This document shows positions 25,599-34,292 of a stretch of DNA of 64,000 nucleotides, piece after piece. The stretch's first letter is position 1, and each line of letters starts with the position of its first letter. Origin of the DNA: Clostridium sp. CAG:417. Lineage in GTDB: Bacteria > Bacillota_I > Bacilli_A > RF39 > UBA660. The notes beneath the pieces are model-generated. The model did no database searches. It was given only the letters and a program-made list of their open reading frames with translations, and was not told where the DNA came from. Where the stretch lies: contig FR890375.1 in the NCBI GenBank assembly GCA_000432835.1, positions 1 through 64,000 of the forward strand, read 5' to 3'. Position numbers and translations under genes: made by a program.

Positions 25599-26471
25599 AT
25601 GTGGTTATATTGGTGTTTATTATCAACCATCATTAGTGGTTTTACAGCAATTGCGTTAAAGAAATGCTCAAATAATGAACCAAAAAGAATTGCATTAATG
25701 GGGTTATTATCATATCATTTAATTATGATTGCAGTTAGTATAATAACTAATCCTGGGTTTATAACAAAACTAAATATTGCTGATATGATAAATATATTGC
25801 CGGGAATTTTAATGCAATCAATAGGATTTTATTGTATGATTTCAGCTACTAAGTATGGAAAAGTAGCAATTACATCATCTATTTCTAAGGCAAATGTAGT
25901 TGTTACATTTTTATTGGGTATTATAATATTAAAAGAAAATTGTACACTATTACAATTATTTTTTTCTACTATATTAGTAATTTTATCTATTATGGTTGCT
26001 AAAAATAAGACTGATACAAAAAATCCAATAGATAAAAAGTTAGAACAAAAAGCAATTATGTATTCTTATGGTTTTGTATTATTTAATGGTATTTCTAATT
26101 TTTTAAATAAAATGTATGTTACTGAATATCAAAATCCAATGTATGTAGTTTTTAACTATGCCGTTATAATTATTATTGGTTTATTTATATACTGTTTATT
26201 TACAAAAAACTGGAATTATCTAGATATTAGAAAAATTAATGCTAAGAAATTTTTTGTATTACAAGCATTATTAGATGCATCATCTTCAATATTTAACAGA
26301 TTTGCATTATTAGATGGAAATGTTTCAATAATCTCTGTAATTACTACAAGTTCTATTGTAGTAACAATTTTATCTTCGAGATTTATTTTAAAAGAAAAAA
26401 TAGCTTATAAAAAATATTTAATGATATTAGGCATATTTATTTGTGTTTTGATTTTATCACTAATAAAATAA
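25599..26471 (+). CDS. DMT-superfamily (EamA-like) transporter
   Basis: The 290-aa protein has about ten membrane segments in two repeats of five (start WLYWCLLSTIISGFTAIALK; second repeat from ~150, YSYGFVLFNGISNFLNKMYV). The first repeat ends ATKYGKVAITSSISKANVVV, which resembles the EamA signature near the end of TM4. The substrate is unknown. The ATG is chosen with AGGTGA upstream rather than the GTG at 25587 that overlaps this site. It follows the GNAT gene closely. Confidence 0.8.
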   Translation: MWLYWCLLSTIISGFTAIALKKCSNNEPKRIALMGLLSYHLIMIAVSIITNPGFITKLNIADMINILPGILMQSIGFYCMISATKYGKVAITSSISKANVVVTFLLGIIILKENCTLLQLFFSTILVILSIMVAKNKTDTKNPIDKKLEQKAIMYSYGFVLFNGISNFLNKMYVTEYQNPMYVVFNYAVIIIIGLFIYCLFTKNWNYLDIRKINAKKFFVLQALLDASSSIFNRFALLDGNVSIISVITTSSIVVTILSSRFILKEKIAYKKYLMILGIFICVLILSLIK

Positions 26472-26480
26472 TTAACGCAG

Positions 26481-26511
26481 AAAGACAATGCTTAGCTGAC
26501 ATTGTCTTTAT
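26481..26511. terminator. Bidirectional terminator
   Basis: The 10-bp stem AAAGACAATG (26481-26490)/CATTGTCTTT (26500-26509) lies between the convergent DMT gene and the small minus-strand gene. It overlaps the latter's last codons. Confidence 0.75.
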
Positions 26512-26803
26512 CTATATTAGGTATATATTTTTTAAGTGTAGTTAAATATTCAATTTTAATTCCAATTGCTCGTTCATCGTCAAAATATCCAATATAAAAA
26601 TGTTTTTGTTCATTGAAGAATAAATATAGTGCATCTCCAATAATTACTTTGTGTGGCTCAACATACGCTAGATTTGTCTGTTCCACAATTCTTAGGTGAC
26701 CCTCAATAATCTGGTAGTGTCTGTTATTAAATTTGCAAGACCAATTAATTTTGGCTTTGAGTTCATCACTCATATTGATTTTCTTCTTAATTATTTTAAT
26801 CAT
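26492..26803 (-). CDS. Small element-end protein, copy 1 (unknown family)
   Basis: The 103-aa protein is clearly related to the 91-aa product at 33353-33628: QIIEGHLRIVEQTNLAYVEP here against KIINGSIRKIDRTNLTYVEP there, then HKVIIGD against HRIIIND. Both genes are minus-strand, and each is preceded by a terminator hairpin and the same 12-bp repeat CGCTCCATAAGG. No known domain was recognised and no HTH is obvious. The ribosome binding site is AAAGGTG. It lies just outside the mobilizable element, probably as part of a second, neighbouring or decayed element. Confidence 0.75.
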   Translation of the reverse strand: MIKIIKKKINMSDELKAKINWSCKFNNRHYQIIEGHLRIVEQTNLAYVEPHKVIIGDALYLFFNEQKHFYIGYFDDERAIGIKIEYLTTLKKYIPNIDKDNVS

Positions 26804-26834
26804 ATCACATCACACCTTTCTTTGCAATAACGCA

Positions 26835-26862
26835 CAAAAAAATCAATCTTTTCAGATTGATT
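26835..26862 (-). terminator. Terminator between the att repeat and the copy-1 gene
   Basis: AATCAATC/GATTGATT with a 6-nt loop, then TTTTTTT on the minus strand. It sits upstream of the small gene, the same place as the hairpin at 33699-33726. Confidence 0.65.
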
Positions 26863-26896
26863 TAATCATTAACGTCACATTGGTGCGACGATTTTA

Positions 26897-26908
26897 CCTT
26901 ATGGAGCG
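26897..26908. repeat. Candidate attachment site, left copy
   Basis: CCTTATGGAGCG is an exact 12-bp direct repeat of 33761-33772, where it spans the 3' end of tRNA-Gly. The copy here has no tRNA body, as expected for the distal end of an element inserted at the tRNA 3' end. Confidence 0.65.
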
Positions 26909-27055
26909 ATAGATAAGATAATTTGAAACTATCACTATATAAGTTAATACAACTAACTTCTATAACAATATTACCATATTTTCGTAAAATTTTAAAGGAA
27001 TTTAATAAAATTGATAAAAATAATGATATAATTATGTTTGAAAGGTAGTGAAATA

Positions 27056-29002
27056 ATGAGAACAAAGGAACAAGCTTGTACAGCATGGCGTGAAATGTGT
27101 AAGAATTGTAGTAATCATGAAGAATTTTTTGCTGGTGTTTTTAGTGCTATATGGGAAAATACAATGCCTTATATCGAGTTATGTGATGAAATGTGTGATA
27201 AATTTAGTATTGCTACACTTAGTAAAGATACTGTTGCTATACAAGAATTATATAAAACTGCGACTTTAAACGATTATCAAAAACAAAAAATAAAAAGTAT
27301 GTTAAAAACAAATAATGAATTATTGCTAACTTTAAATCCTTATATTTTACAAGAAAAGTATGCTTTTTTAGAACCATACGTAAACGAATTAGCGTTAGAT
27401 ACAATTATTCAAGATAGATTATTAAGTCTTGATGATTACGAATTATACATAATAAAAAAAATAGTTGATTTATCATCAAGTTATGGTATAAATTCACATA
27501 GATTAATTGGTACCATTATAGATCGTTTGGGTAGATCATCTATTCCAGGTAGAAATAATGAGAAATTTTTAGAAAAAATTAGTTCTTTATTTGATTTAAT
27601 TAAAGAGTTTGAAAATCAGTATACTTTAAATGATGAAATAATCGGAAATATTGGATTTATAATCAAAACTGGAATTTTTCCAAAAAATGTTGAAGAACTT
27701 GAAGATTTTACTGGTAAAATAAAAGGAATGCTATCTGAAGATATAAATACTAATAATGACATAAGTGATTTAAAAGATGACTTACTATATGCTTTATTTG
27801 GAATAGATTTATCAGATGCTAAATTTTTCGTTAAAGCTTTTGATGTAGAAGGCTTATCACCTGAATTAGCATTAAATGAAGGTGTAATAGAACTCACAAC
27901 TATAAAAATGATATTAGGTTATGAAGATATTGATAAATTAAAGGAAGTTGCAACAACTTTAATAAATGGTACTGAATTTAAAATTAATTTATTTAATAAT
28001 AGTTTGATTGAAGAAAATCTTTTATTACTTTATGCTAATGAATTTAATAAATGCAAGCCTAAATTTAATGAATCAAATATATTAACAACTATAGATGGTA
28101 TTAATGTTTACGATTCAGGAGATCAATTTTATTCAATTGTAAAAACTTTAGGTGCTTTCTCAGAAGATGGAAATGGACAAGCAAATTATTACGAAGAATG
28201 GAATAATGATAGGTATAGGAGTCATATAAACGCTGTAAGTTTAATAAGAAATGATAATTTAGCATTTGCAGAGCAAGATGGAAAACTACATATAAAATTA
28301 GGTTTTTATGATTTTGATGAAACAATGTTTTTAGGTGGTGGCAATAAAGATATTAATAGTACCCCAGATAGTAGAAATATGGGTGCAAAAATATATTCTA
28401 AATTAAGCCTACCTAGTAAATTCATAGATAGTACAAGAGAATGGCATAACGAATTAGACTTTGAAAGAAAAAGCACTGATCCACGAAACCCACATTTCAA
28501 AAAAAATCCAGATTTTATTATTCTGGATCAAGAATGCGAAGATATTTCACAACTTAGTGTAGAAGAGCAAAAACAATTTGAAGAATATAGAAATAATACT
28601 ATTAAAGCAGCAAAAGAATTTGGAAATCTTCCAATATTAGTAATAAATAGAGAAAGAATTGCACGAAATGAAAACAATTTAATTAGAAAAATGTTAGATG
28701 ACTATAATGTTTCTCATGATATGGGATTACTAAAAAATATAATTATAAAATTTAATAATAATAGAAATGGTTGTAGAGGACCACAACATAAATATATTCG
28801 TGAAAAATACTTTTCTAATCAGTATTTTCAAGAGATACTTAATGAAATTGATAGTATCATACCAGAAAATCAAAAAGAATTCTTTTATGAATTTGTAAAA
28901 AATGAACATGAAAAGATGGCTGGTTGTTTTTATGATAATACAACAAAAGATATGCCTATTCAACCAAATGAATTATCTAAAAGAGGTGGTTTAAATGTCT
29001 AA
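27056..29002 (+). CDS. Large cargo protein of the mobile element, function unknown
   Basis: About 648 aa, not recognised. The N-terminal ~350 residues are mainly helical and start Cys-rich (TKEQACTAWREMCKNCSNHE). The C-terminal ~300 residues look like a separate mixed fold with strongly patterned motifs: INVYDSGDQFYSIVKTLGAF, HINAVSLIRND, LGFYDFDETMFLGGGNKD, WHNELDFERK, NPDFIILD, AAKEFGNLPILVINRERIA. No signal peptide, membrane segment or nucleotide-binding loop is evident. The clustered polar motifs suggest an enzyme or effector domain; anti-phage, toxin or host-modifying roles are all possible and unproven. The ATG after GAAAGGTAGTGAAATA is used. The next small ORF overlaps its stop. Confidence 0.8.
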   Translation: MRTKEQACTAWREMCKNCSNHEEFFAGVFSAIWENTMPYIELCDEMCDKFSIATLSKDTVAIQELYKTATLNDYQKQKIKSMLKTNNELLLTLNPYILQEKYAFLEPYVNELALDTIIQDRLLSLDDYELYIIKKIVDLSSSYGINSHRLIGTIIDRLGRSSIPGRNNEKFLEKISSLFDLIKEFENQYTLNDEIIGNIGFIIKTGIFPKNVEELEDFTGKIKGMLSEDINTNNDISDLKDDLLYALFGIDLSDAKFFVKAFDVEGLSPELALNEGVIELTTIKMILGYEDIDKLKEVATTLINGTEFKINLFNNSLIEENLLLLYANEFNKCKPKFNESNILTTIDGINVYDSGDQFYSIVKTLGAFSEDGNGQANYYEEWNNDRYRSHINAVSLIRNDNLAFAEQDGKLHIKLGFYDFDETMFLGGGNKDINSTPDSRNMGAKIYSKLSLPSKFIDSTREWHNELDFERKSTDPRNPHFKKNPDFIILDQECEDISQLSVEEQKQFEEYRNNTIKAAKEFGNLPILVINRERIARNENNLIRKMLDDYNVSHDMGLLKNIIIKFNNNRNGCRGPQHKYIREKYFSNQYFQEILNEIDSIIPENQKEFFYEFVKNEHEKMAGCFYDNTTKDMPIQPNELSKRGGLNV

Positions 29003-29069
29003 AAAAGAAAATGATAAAAAAAAATTATATGAGTTGTGCTTAAAAATTATTTCAATATTAAAGAAATAA
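28995..29069 (+). CDS. Coupled 24-aa small protein
   Basis: This ORF (MSKKENDKKKLYELCLKIIS, then ILKK) begins inside the last codons of the large cargo gene (ATGTCTAA overlap), 5 nt after a good AGAGGTGG site, and ends exactly at a strong terminator. Its basic, amphipathic helix-like sequence and coupling suggest a real product, perhaps a partner of the large protein. The function is unknown. Confidence 0.5.
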   Translation: MSKKENDKKKLYELCLKIISILKK

Positions 29070-29110
29070 AAGACGATAGCTTACAATGATAAGCCATCGT
29101 CTTTTTCTTT
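29069..29110. terminator. Bidirectional terminator between cargo gene and relaxase gene
   Basis: AAAGACGAT-a-GCTTA, loop CAATGA, TAAGC-c-ATCGTCTTT (14 pairs, one mismatch), then TTCTTT. The last codons of the relaxase gene lie inside the stem. Confidence 0.85.
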
Positions 29111-30406
29111 ATCTTTTTTATCAGTATAAAAATCTTCAGCCGATTCTTCCATTTCATAGTTAATATGGTTAATTGCTTTTTCAATTTCTTTCTTATTAAA
29201 TAAATTAAATCCTTTAAATATACTTTGTTCTTTTCTTTTAACTTCTGGATCATATTGTTGCTTAAAATATTTTAAACCTAAACCACTATGATTAAATAAG
29301 TGGTCAACTATTGTTTTAATAAATTCTGGTAATTTTTGAAAGACTTTATTTAAGTGATTAATAAGATAATCAGTTTTTTCCTTTAAATCGTTGTATCTAT
29401 GCTCATACTGATAATTTAATCTTTTTAAATCTTCATTTTCTGCCTTTAATTCTTCGCTTTCATCCCAAAGTTGATTTTTAGATTTAATAATAATTTTATT
29501 ATTAATTTTTTTCTTTTTATCAATTTCATCAGTTATATCATTTTTATCTTTATTAAGTTTAGTTATTTGATTATTAATATTTTGTTTGTTATCTTCTAAA
29601 TCAGATACTTCATTTTCAAGGTTAGATATTTCTTGTTTAAGTCCTTTAACTCTTTCATTAAAAAGTTTTCTTTCATATGAAGTTATATCCCTATTTTTAC
29701 CTTTTTGTTTTTCTTTTAATTTGGAATCCATACCATAGGCAATATTAAATTCATTAATACATCTTTCTCTCATTTTATCTTGAATAATTACTAATGATTC
29801 TTTTGTGAATATTGAAGTTTTTCCAACTTGTCTTGATAAACCTGTTTTACAATTTTCTTTTACTGGAACACCAACTATATGTAAGTGTGGAGAGTGCTCA
29901 TCAAAATGTATGGTAGCATTTGCTACATAAAAGTCTGGAACTATTACTTTTAAATCTTCAATTTGTTGCTCAAAAACTTGTGTCATTTGATATTTATATT
30001 CTAAACTTTTCTCATCCCAATATTCCATATTTCCAAGTTCAATAACTATCTCACAAGCAAGATCATGTTTTGTATCATTAGCAATCTTATTAAAATAGTT
30101 ATCTATTTTTCTATCATCTCTTGTTTGCTTATTATTATATTCTAATCTTGCATCTTCAAATAAATCTAAATATAATTCTTTAACATCTTTAGTAATATCA
30201 TTTGAACCTTTGATATTTTTTATAAGTTCTTGTTTGTTATCATATAATCTTAAATTATGATGATTAACTTTTCCTAATTGCTTAACATTTTGAATAGCAT
30301 TATTATTCTTTGATGTAGTACCCGATGGAGTATTTTTTGCTTCTTGTCTTGCTTTAATAGATTTGTTTTTATCATTACTTAAATGTAGTGAATAAGATAA
30401 TTCCAT
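29081..30406 (-). CDS. mobV: MobV-family relaxase (plasmid recombination/mobilization enzyme)
   Basis: The 441-aa Pre/Mob-type protein nicks oriT and leads the DNA strand into the recipient. The conserved metal-binding motif HFDEHSPHLHI (HxDExxPHxH) is at ~167-177. The N-terminal part (SYSLHLSND ... NNNAIQNVKQLGKVNHHNLR) fits the family's first motif region. Residues ~240-350 form a long coiled coil (NLENEVSDLEDNKQNINNQI). No type IV secretion genes are present, so the element must borrow a conjugation machine. The start follows GGGGGTGTAAAAAT. The 190-bp non-coding region upstream has the hairpins expected of an oriT. Confidence 0.9.
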   Translation of the reverse strand: MELSYSLHLSNDKNKSIKARQEAKNTPSGTTSKNNNAIQNVKQLGKVNHHNLRLYDNKQELIKNIKGSNDITKDVKELYLDLFEDARLEYNNKQTRDDRKIDNYFNKIANDTKHDLACEIVIELGNMEYWDEKSLEYKYQMTQVFEQQIEDLKVIVPDFYVANATIHFDEHSPHLHIVGVPVKENCKTGLSRQVGKTSIFTKESLVIIQDKMRERCINEFNIAYGMDSKLKEKQKGKNRDITSYERKLFNERVKGLKQEISNLENEVSDLEDNKQNINNQITKLNKDKNDITDEIDKKKKINNKIIIKSKNQLWDESEELKAENEDLKRLNYQYEHRYNDLKEKTDYLINHLNKVFQKLPEFIKTIVDHLFNHSGLGLKYFKQQYDPEVKRKEQSIFKGFNLFNKKEIEKAINHINYEMEESAEDFYTDKKDKEKDDGLSL

Positions 30407-30420
30407 ATTTTTACACCCCC

Positions 30421-30597
30421 TAAATTATGAATATTGAAAATGGCACGAAAGTGGCTTTGTCATTATTCATAACTTCCTATATATCTTGTCAGAGACAAGA
30501 TATGGAAGCTAAGGTTTACCACCTTAGAAACCGTATTAATTTAACACTATCGCCACTTTCATTTACTATCGTAAACAAAACATGTCACGTTTATAAA
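30421..30597. other. Candidate origin of transfer (oriT) with clustered inverted repeats
   Basis: This non-coding stretch before mobV holds a 10-bp perfect hairpin ATATCTTGTC-aga-GACAAGATAT (30481-30503), a 7-bp hairpin CTAAGGT-ttacc-ACCTTAG (30509-30527), and a longer-range repeat GAAAGTGGC (30447-30455)/GCCACTTTC (30552-30560) enclosing both. ATGAATA/TATTCAT also flank the left part. MobV origins are normally just upstream of the relaxase gene and built of such repeats. Confidence 0.55.
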
Positions 30598-32442
<1,845 letters not shown>

Positions 32443-32458
32443 TCAACTCCTTTTCTAC

Positions 32459-32506
32459 AAAAAAGAGGAGACAAAAGCATTAACAAGTAATACTCTTGAC
32501 TCCTCT
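32459..32506 (-). terminator. Attenuator-type terminator in the recombinase leader
   Basis: On the minus strand AGAGGAG-t-CAAGAG pairs with CTTTTG-t-CTCCTCT (13 pairs, one G-T and one mismatch), followed by a T run, between the promoter and the start codon. The stop codon of the leader ORF lies in its loop, so translation of the leader would affect folding. Confidence 0.75.
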
Positions 32507-32545
32507 AAAATAATTATTAGTTTTTATGTAATTAAAATAGTGCAT
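32480..32545 (-). CDS. Leader peptide ORF of the serine recombinase (21 aa)
   Basis: ATG follows GGAGGG by 5 nt and the frame reads MHYFNYIKTNNYFRGVKSIT then C and stop. It is rich in Tyr, Phe and Asn codons. It sits between a consensus promoter and a terminator hairpin whose 5' arm is coded by its own end. The leader RBS and start lie within an imperfect hairpin (GCAGTATC with GATACTATGC). The arrangement is like antibiotic- or amino-acid-responsive attenuators; the signal is unknown. Confidence 0.65.
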   Translation of the reverse strand: MHYFNYIKTNNYFRGVKSITC

Positions 32546-32596
32546 AGTATCCCTCCAATAATAAAGACGATACTGCATGTCATTTATTGGTTTTAT

Positions 32597-32625
32597 ATAA
32601 TACATTTTTATTTTAGATTTGTCAA
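32597..32625 (-). promoter_or_regulatory. Promoter of the recombinase leader
   Basis: TTGACA (32620-32625), an exact 17-bp spacer and TATTAT (32597-32602) on the minus strand. The transcript would have a leader of about 150 nt. Confidence 0.8.
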
Positions 32626-32644
32626 GATTTGTAAATTAATATGG

Positions 32645-32650
32645 TATAAT
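32645..32650 (+). promoter_or_regulatory. Extended -10 of the 32.7 kb gene
   Basis: TGG-TATAAT, 23 bp before the ATG, back to back with the recombinase promoter. There is no good -35. The start codon is preceded by AAAGGATG. Confidence 0.6.
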
Positions 32651-32672
32651 AGCAAGTAAAGGATGTGATTAG

Positions 32673-33356
32673 ATGTCTAAAAAAGATGTTGCTATTACAA
32701 GTGCAAAGAGTGCTATATCATTAATACCTTGGGCTGGTGGGATTATAAATGAAGTGATTTCATATTATCAAGGAAAATATGTGGATTTACGTATTGAGAA
32801 ATTAGAAAAAATTCTAGGTGATGATAGAAAAGATATATTTGAAAAAAATATGAATAATTTAAATGAGCAAGAATATTTTTTGTCTAGAAAATTAATTAAA
32901 TTTTACTTGTTGGAATCTGAACCAATAGTGTCTGAAACAGTTGTAAAATTTCTTGTTGATTATATTCTTTCAAATAAAAGAGATTCAATGAATTTAATAA
33001 TATCTATGCTATGTCAAATGGAATCATCTGATATAGAATTATTAAAAAAGATAAAACATAGTTTTACAAATTTAGATGCTGAATTAAAATGGGAAGAAAT
33101 TTCTCCATATGAAGTAAATAATTCAGATGATAAAATAACAAAAATTAGTTTAAATCAACTAATATCAACAGATTTTTCAGACGATGGCAATATGAATTTA
33201 GAGTTTAACATGATGGGAATTGCATTTATGAAACTCGATAGATTAAACATAATAAATACATATTTTCCAATTTATCCAGGTAATAACAATACTAGAAATA
33301 TTATTTCTTTTACAATAACTCCATTGGGTAAAAAAATAATAGAGTATATTGATTAA
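32673..33356 (+). CDS. Mobile-element protein of unknown function
   Basis: The 227-aa protein begins with a short hydrophobic/amphipathic segment (KSAISLIPWAGGIINEVISY, ~12-31). A helical region of ~100 residues follows (KLEKILGDDRKDIFEKNMNN ... KFLVDYILSN), then a more beta-rich C-terminal ~90 residues. The opening PWAGG segment resembles membrane-associating helices seen in accessory proteins of mobile DNA, but I cannot assign a family. It is transcribed divergently from the recombinase and its stop overlaps by 4 bp the stop of the convergent small gene. It could be cargo such as a defence or maintenance function. Confidence 0.75.
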   Translation: MSKKDVAITSAKSAISLIPWAGGIINEVISYYQGKYVDLRIEKLEKILGDDRKDIFEKNMNNLNEQEYFLSRKLIKFYLLESEPIVSETVVKFLVDYILSNKRDSMNLIISMLCQMESSDIELLKKIKHSFTNLDAELKWEEISPYEVNNSDDKITKISLNQLISTDFSDDGNMNLEFNMMGIAFMKLDRLNIINTYFPIYPGNNNTRNIISFTITPLGKKIIEYID

Positions 33357-33628
33357 AAATTGGTTTTTAAATATTCTTCTAATTCCGATAGTTTTATTTT
33401 ATTAGATAGGTTTTCAATAAATATCTCATTAGAATAATTAAAAGCAAGAAATGTTATATCATTAATTATTATTCTATGTGGTTCAACATAGGTTAAGTTA
33501 GTTCTATCAATTTTTCTTATACTACCATTTATGATTTTTAGAGTAGTATTTGAAAACTCACATATTAGTTCTAACTTCTTTTTTAATGATTCTTCAATAA
33601 CAACTTCTTGCTTAATAATATTTACCAT
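33353..33628 (-). CDS. Small element-end protein, copy 2 (unknown family)
   Basis: The 91-aa protein (VNIIKQEVVIEESLKKKLEL ... TNLTYVEPHRIIINDITFLA) is homologous to the product at 26492-26803. The ATG is chosen because AGAAAGGATGG lies 6-9 nt before it; an ATG three codons earlier overlaps that site. The gene is the last one inside the element beside tRNA-Gly. The fixed position of both copies next to the attachment repeat suggests a role tied to integration, excision or maintenance, but no DNA-binding motif is obvious. Confidence 0.75.
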   Translation of the reverse strand: MVNIIKQEVVIEESLKKKLELICEFSNTTLKIINGSIRKIDRTNLTYVEPHRIIINDITFLAFNYSNEIFIENLSNKIKLSELEEYLKTNF

Positions 33629-33698
33629 AAATACCATCCTTTCTTTGTAGGATAGTCTTTGTATGACTTCCAAACTTTGCGCGTTGAAGCAGGTACAC

Positions 33699-33726
33699 AA
33701 AAAAACTAACCCAAATTGAGTTAGTT
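33699..33726 (-). terminator. Terminator upstream of the copy-2 gene
   Basis: AACTAAC/GTTAGTT stem with a 9-nt loop, then seven T on the minus strand. Confidence 0.65.
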
Positions 33727-33731
33727 GTATT

Positions 33732-33754
33732 AAAAAAGCTCGAAAAGTTCGAGC
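33732..33754 (-). terminator. Terminator of tRNA-Gly
   Basis: GCTCGAA-ctt-TTCGAGC, then TTTTTT on the minus strand, 12 nt after the tRNA 3' end. Confidence 0.8.
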
Positions 33755-33760
33755 GTATTT

Positions 33761-33772
33761 CCTTATGGAGCG
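33761..33772. repeat. Candidate attachment site, tRNA-Gly copy
   Basis: CCTTATGGAGCG covers the last seven bases of tRNA-Gly, including the encoded CCA, and five bases beyond. It is repeated exactly at 26897-26908. Confidence 0.65.
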
Positions 33773-33839
33773 GATGATGGGAATCGAACCCACGTAGTCA
33801 GCTTGGAAGGCTGAGGTTCTACCATTAAACTACATCCGC
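33766..33839 (-). tRNA. tRNA-Gly (anticodon TCC)
   Basis: This is a 74-nt cloverleaf on the minus strand with acceptor GCGGATG/CATCCGC, D-arm TAGTTTAATGGTAGAA, anticodon stem-loop TCAGC-CT-TCC-AA-GCTGA, T-loop GGGTTCGATTCCC and encoded CCA. Its 3' end is the apparent insertion site of the mobile element to its left. Confidence 0.96.
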
Positions 33840-33906
33840 ATTCAGTAGACAATATTAATTATACTAAATTTATAAATATTGTCAATGTTTTTTGCTAATT
33901 TTTTTA

Positions 33907-34245
33907 TTATTTTAATTTTTCTCCCCTAAATGTTCCCATTTTATCTCTGTAATAACATACACCATATGGTGATTTCAATAATGGAATGATGGATGGATCA
34001 TAATTACAAATAGTATTAAGGTCATAAATGCCAGAGTTTTTAACATCCTTGATATATTCATCGCTTTCCTCTCCTTGAAAGAATCTCCAGCCACTATCTG
34101 GATATTTTGGATTTGGTTTTTCTCTATACATATACCCTATCTTGAAGCCTTCTACCGTTATTTTATCTGTTGCTATACATCCACTAGGACCATCCCATTC
34201 TAATAGTGGTTTAATATCTTCTCCCTTTAACTTTAATTTTTTCAT
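33907..34245 (-). CDS. DUF2185 (Imm33-like) protein
   Basis: The 112-aa protein carries the family's pattern: GCIATDKITVEGFKIGYMYR (~22-41), DSGWRFFQGEESDEYI (~50-65), GIYDLNTICNYDPSIIPLL and PYGVCYYRD. The domain occurs alone in many Firmicutes and also as an immunity-type domain beside polymorphic toxins. No toxin gene is adjacent, so it may be an orphan immunity or a housekeeping relative. The ribosome binding site is AAAGGAG. It lies between tRNA-Gly and a membrane protein gene. Confidence 0.85.
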   Translation of the reverse strand: MKKLKLKGEDIKPLLEWDGPSGCIATDKITVEGFKIGYMYREKPNPKYPDSGWRFFQGEESDEYIKDVKNSGIYDLNTICNYDPSIIPLLKSPYGVCYYRDKMGTFRGEKLK

Positions 34246-34267
34246 ACTATTTCTCCTTTAAATTATT

Positions 34268-34292
34268 AAAGCATCCCTTAGGATGCTTTATT
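34268..34292 (-). terminator. Terminator of the duplicated membrane protein gene
   Basis: AAAGCATCC-ctta-GGATGCTTT, a 9-bp stem. The T tract on the minus strand is short (TTTAAT). Confidence 0.6.

Noticed and set aside
33629..33793. Longer N-terminus for the copy-2 element-end gene, extending into tRNA-Gly
   Set aside because: The extension would translate two terminators and part of the tRNA; the homologous copy has no such extension.
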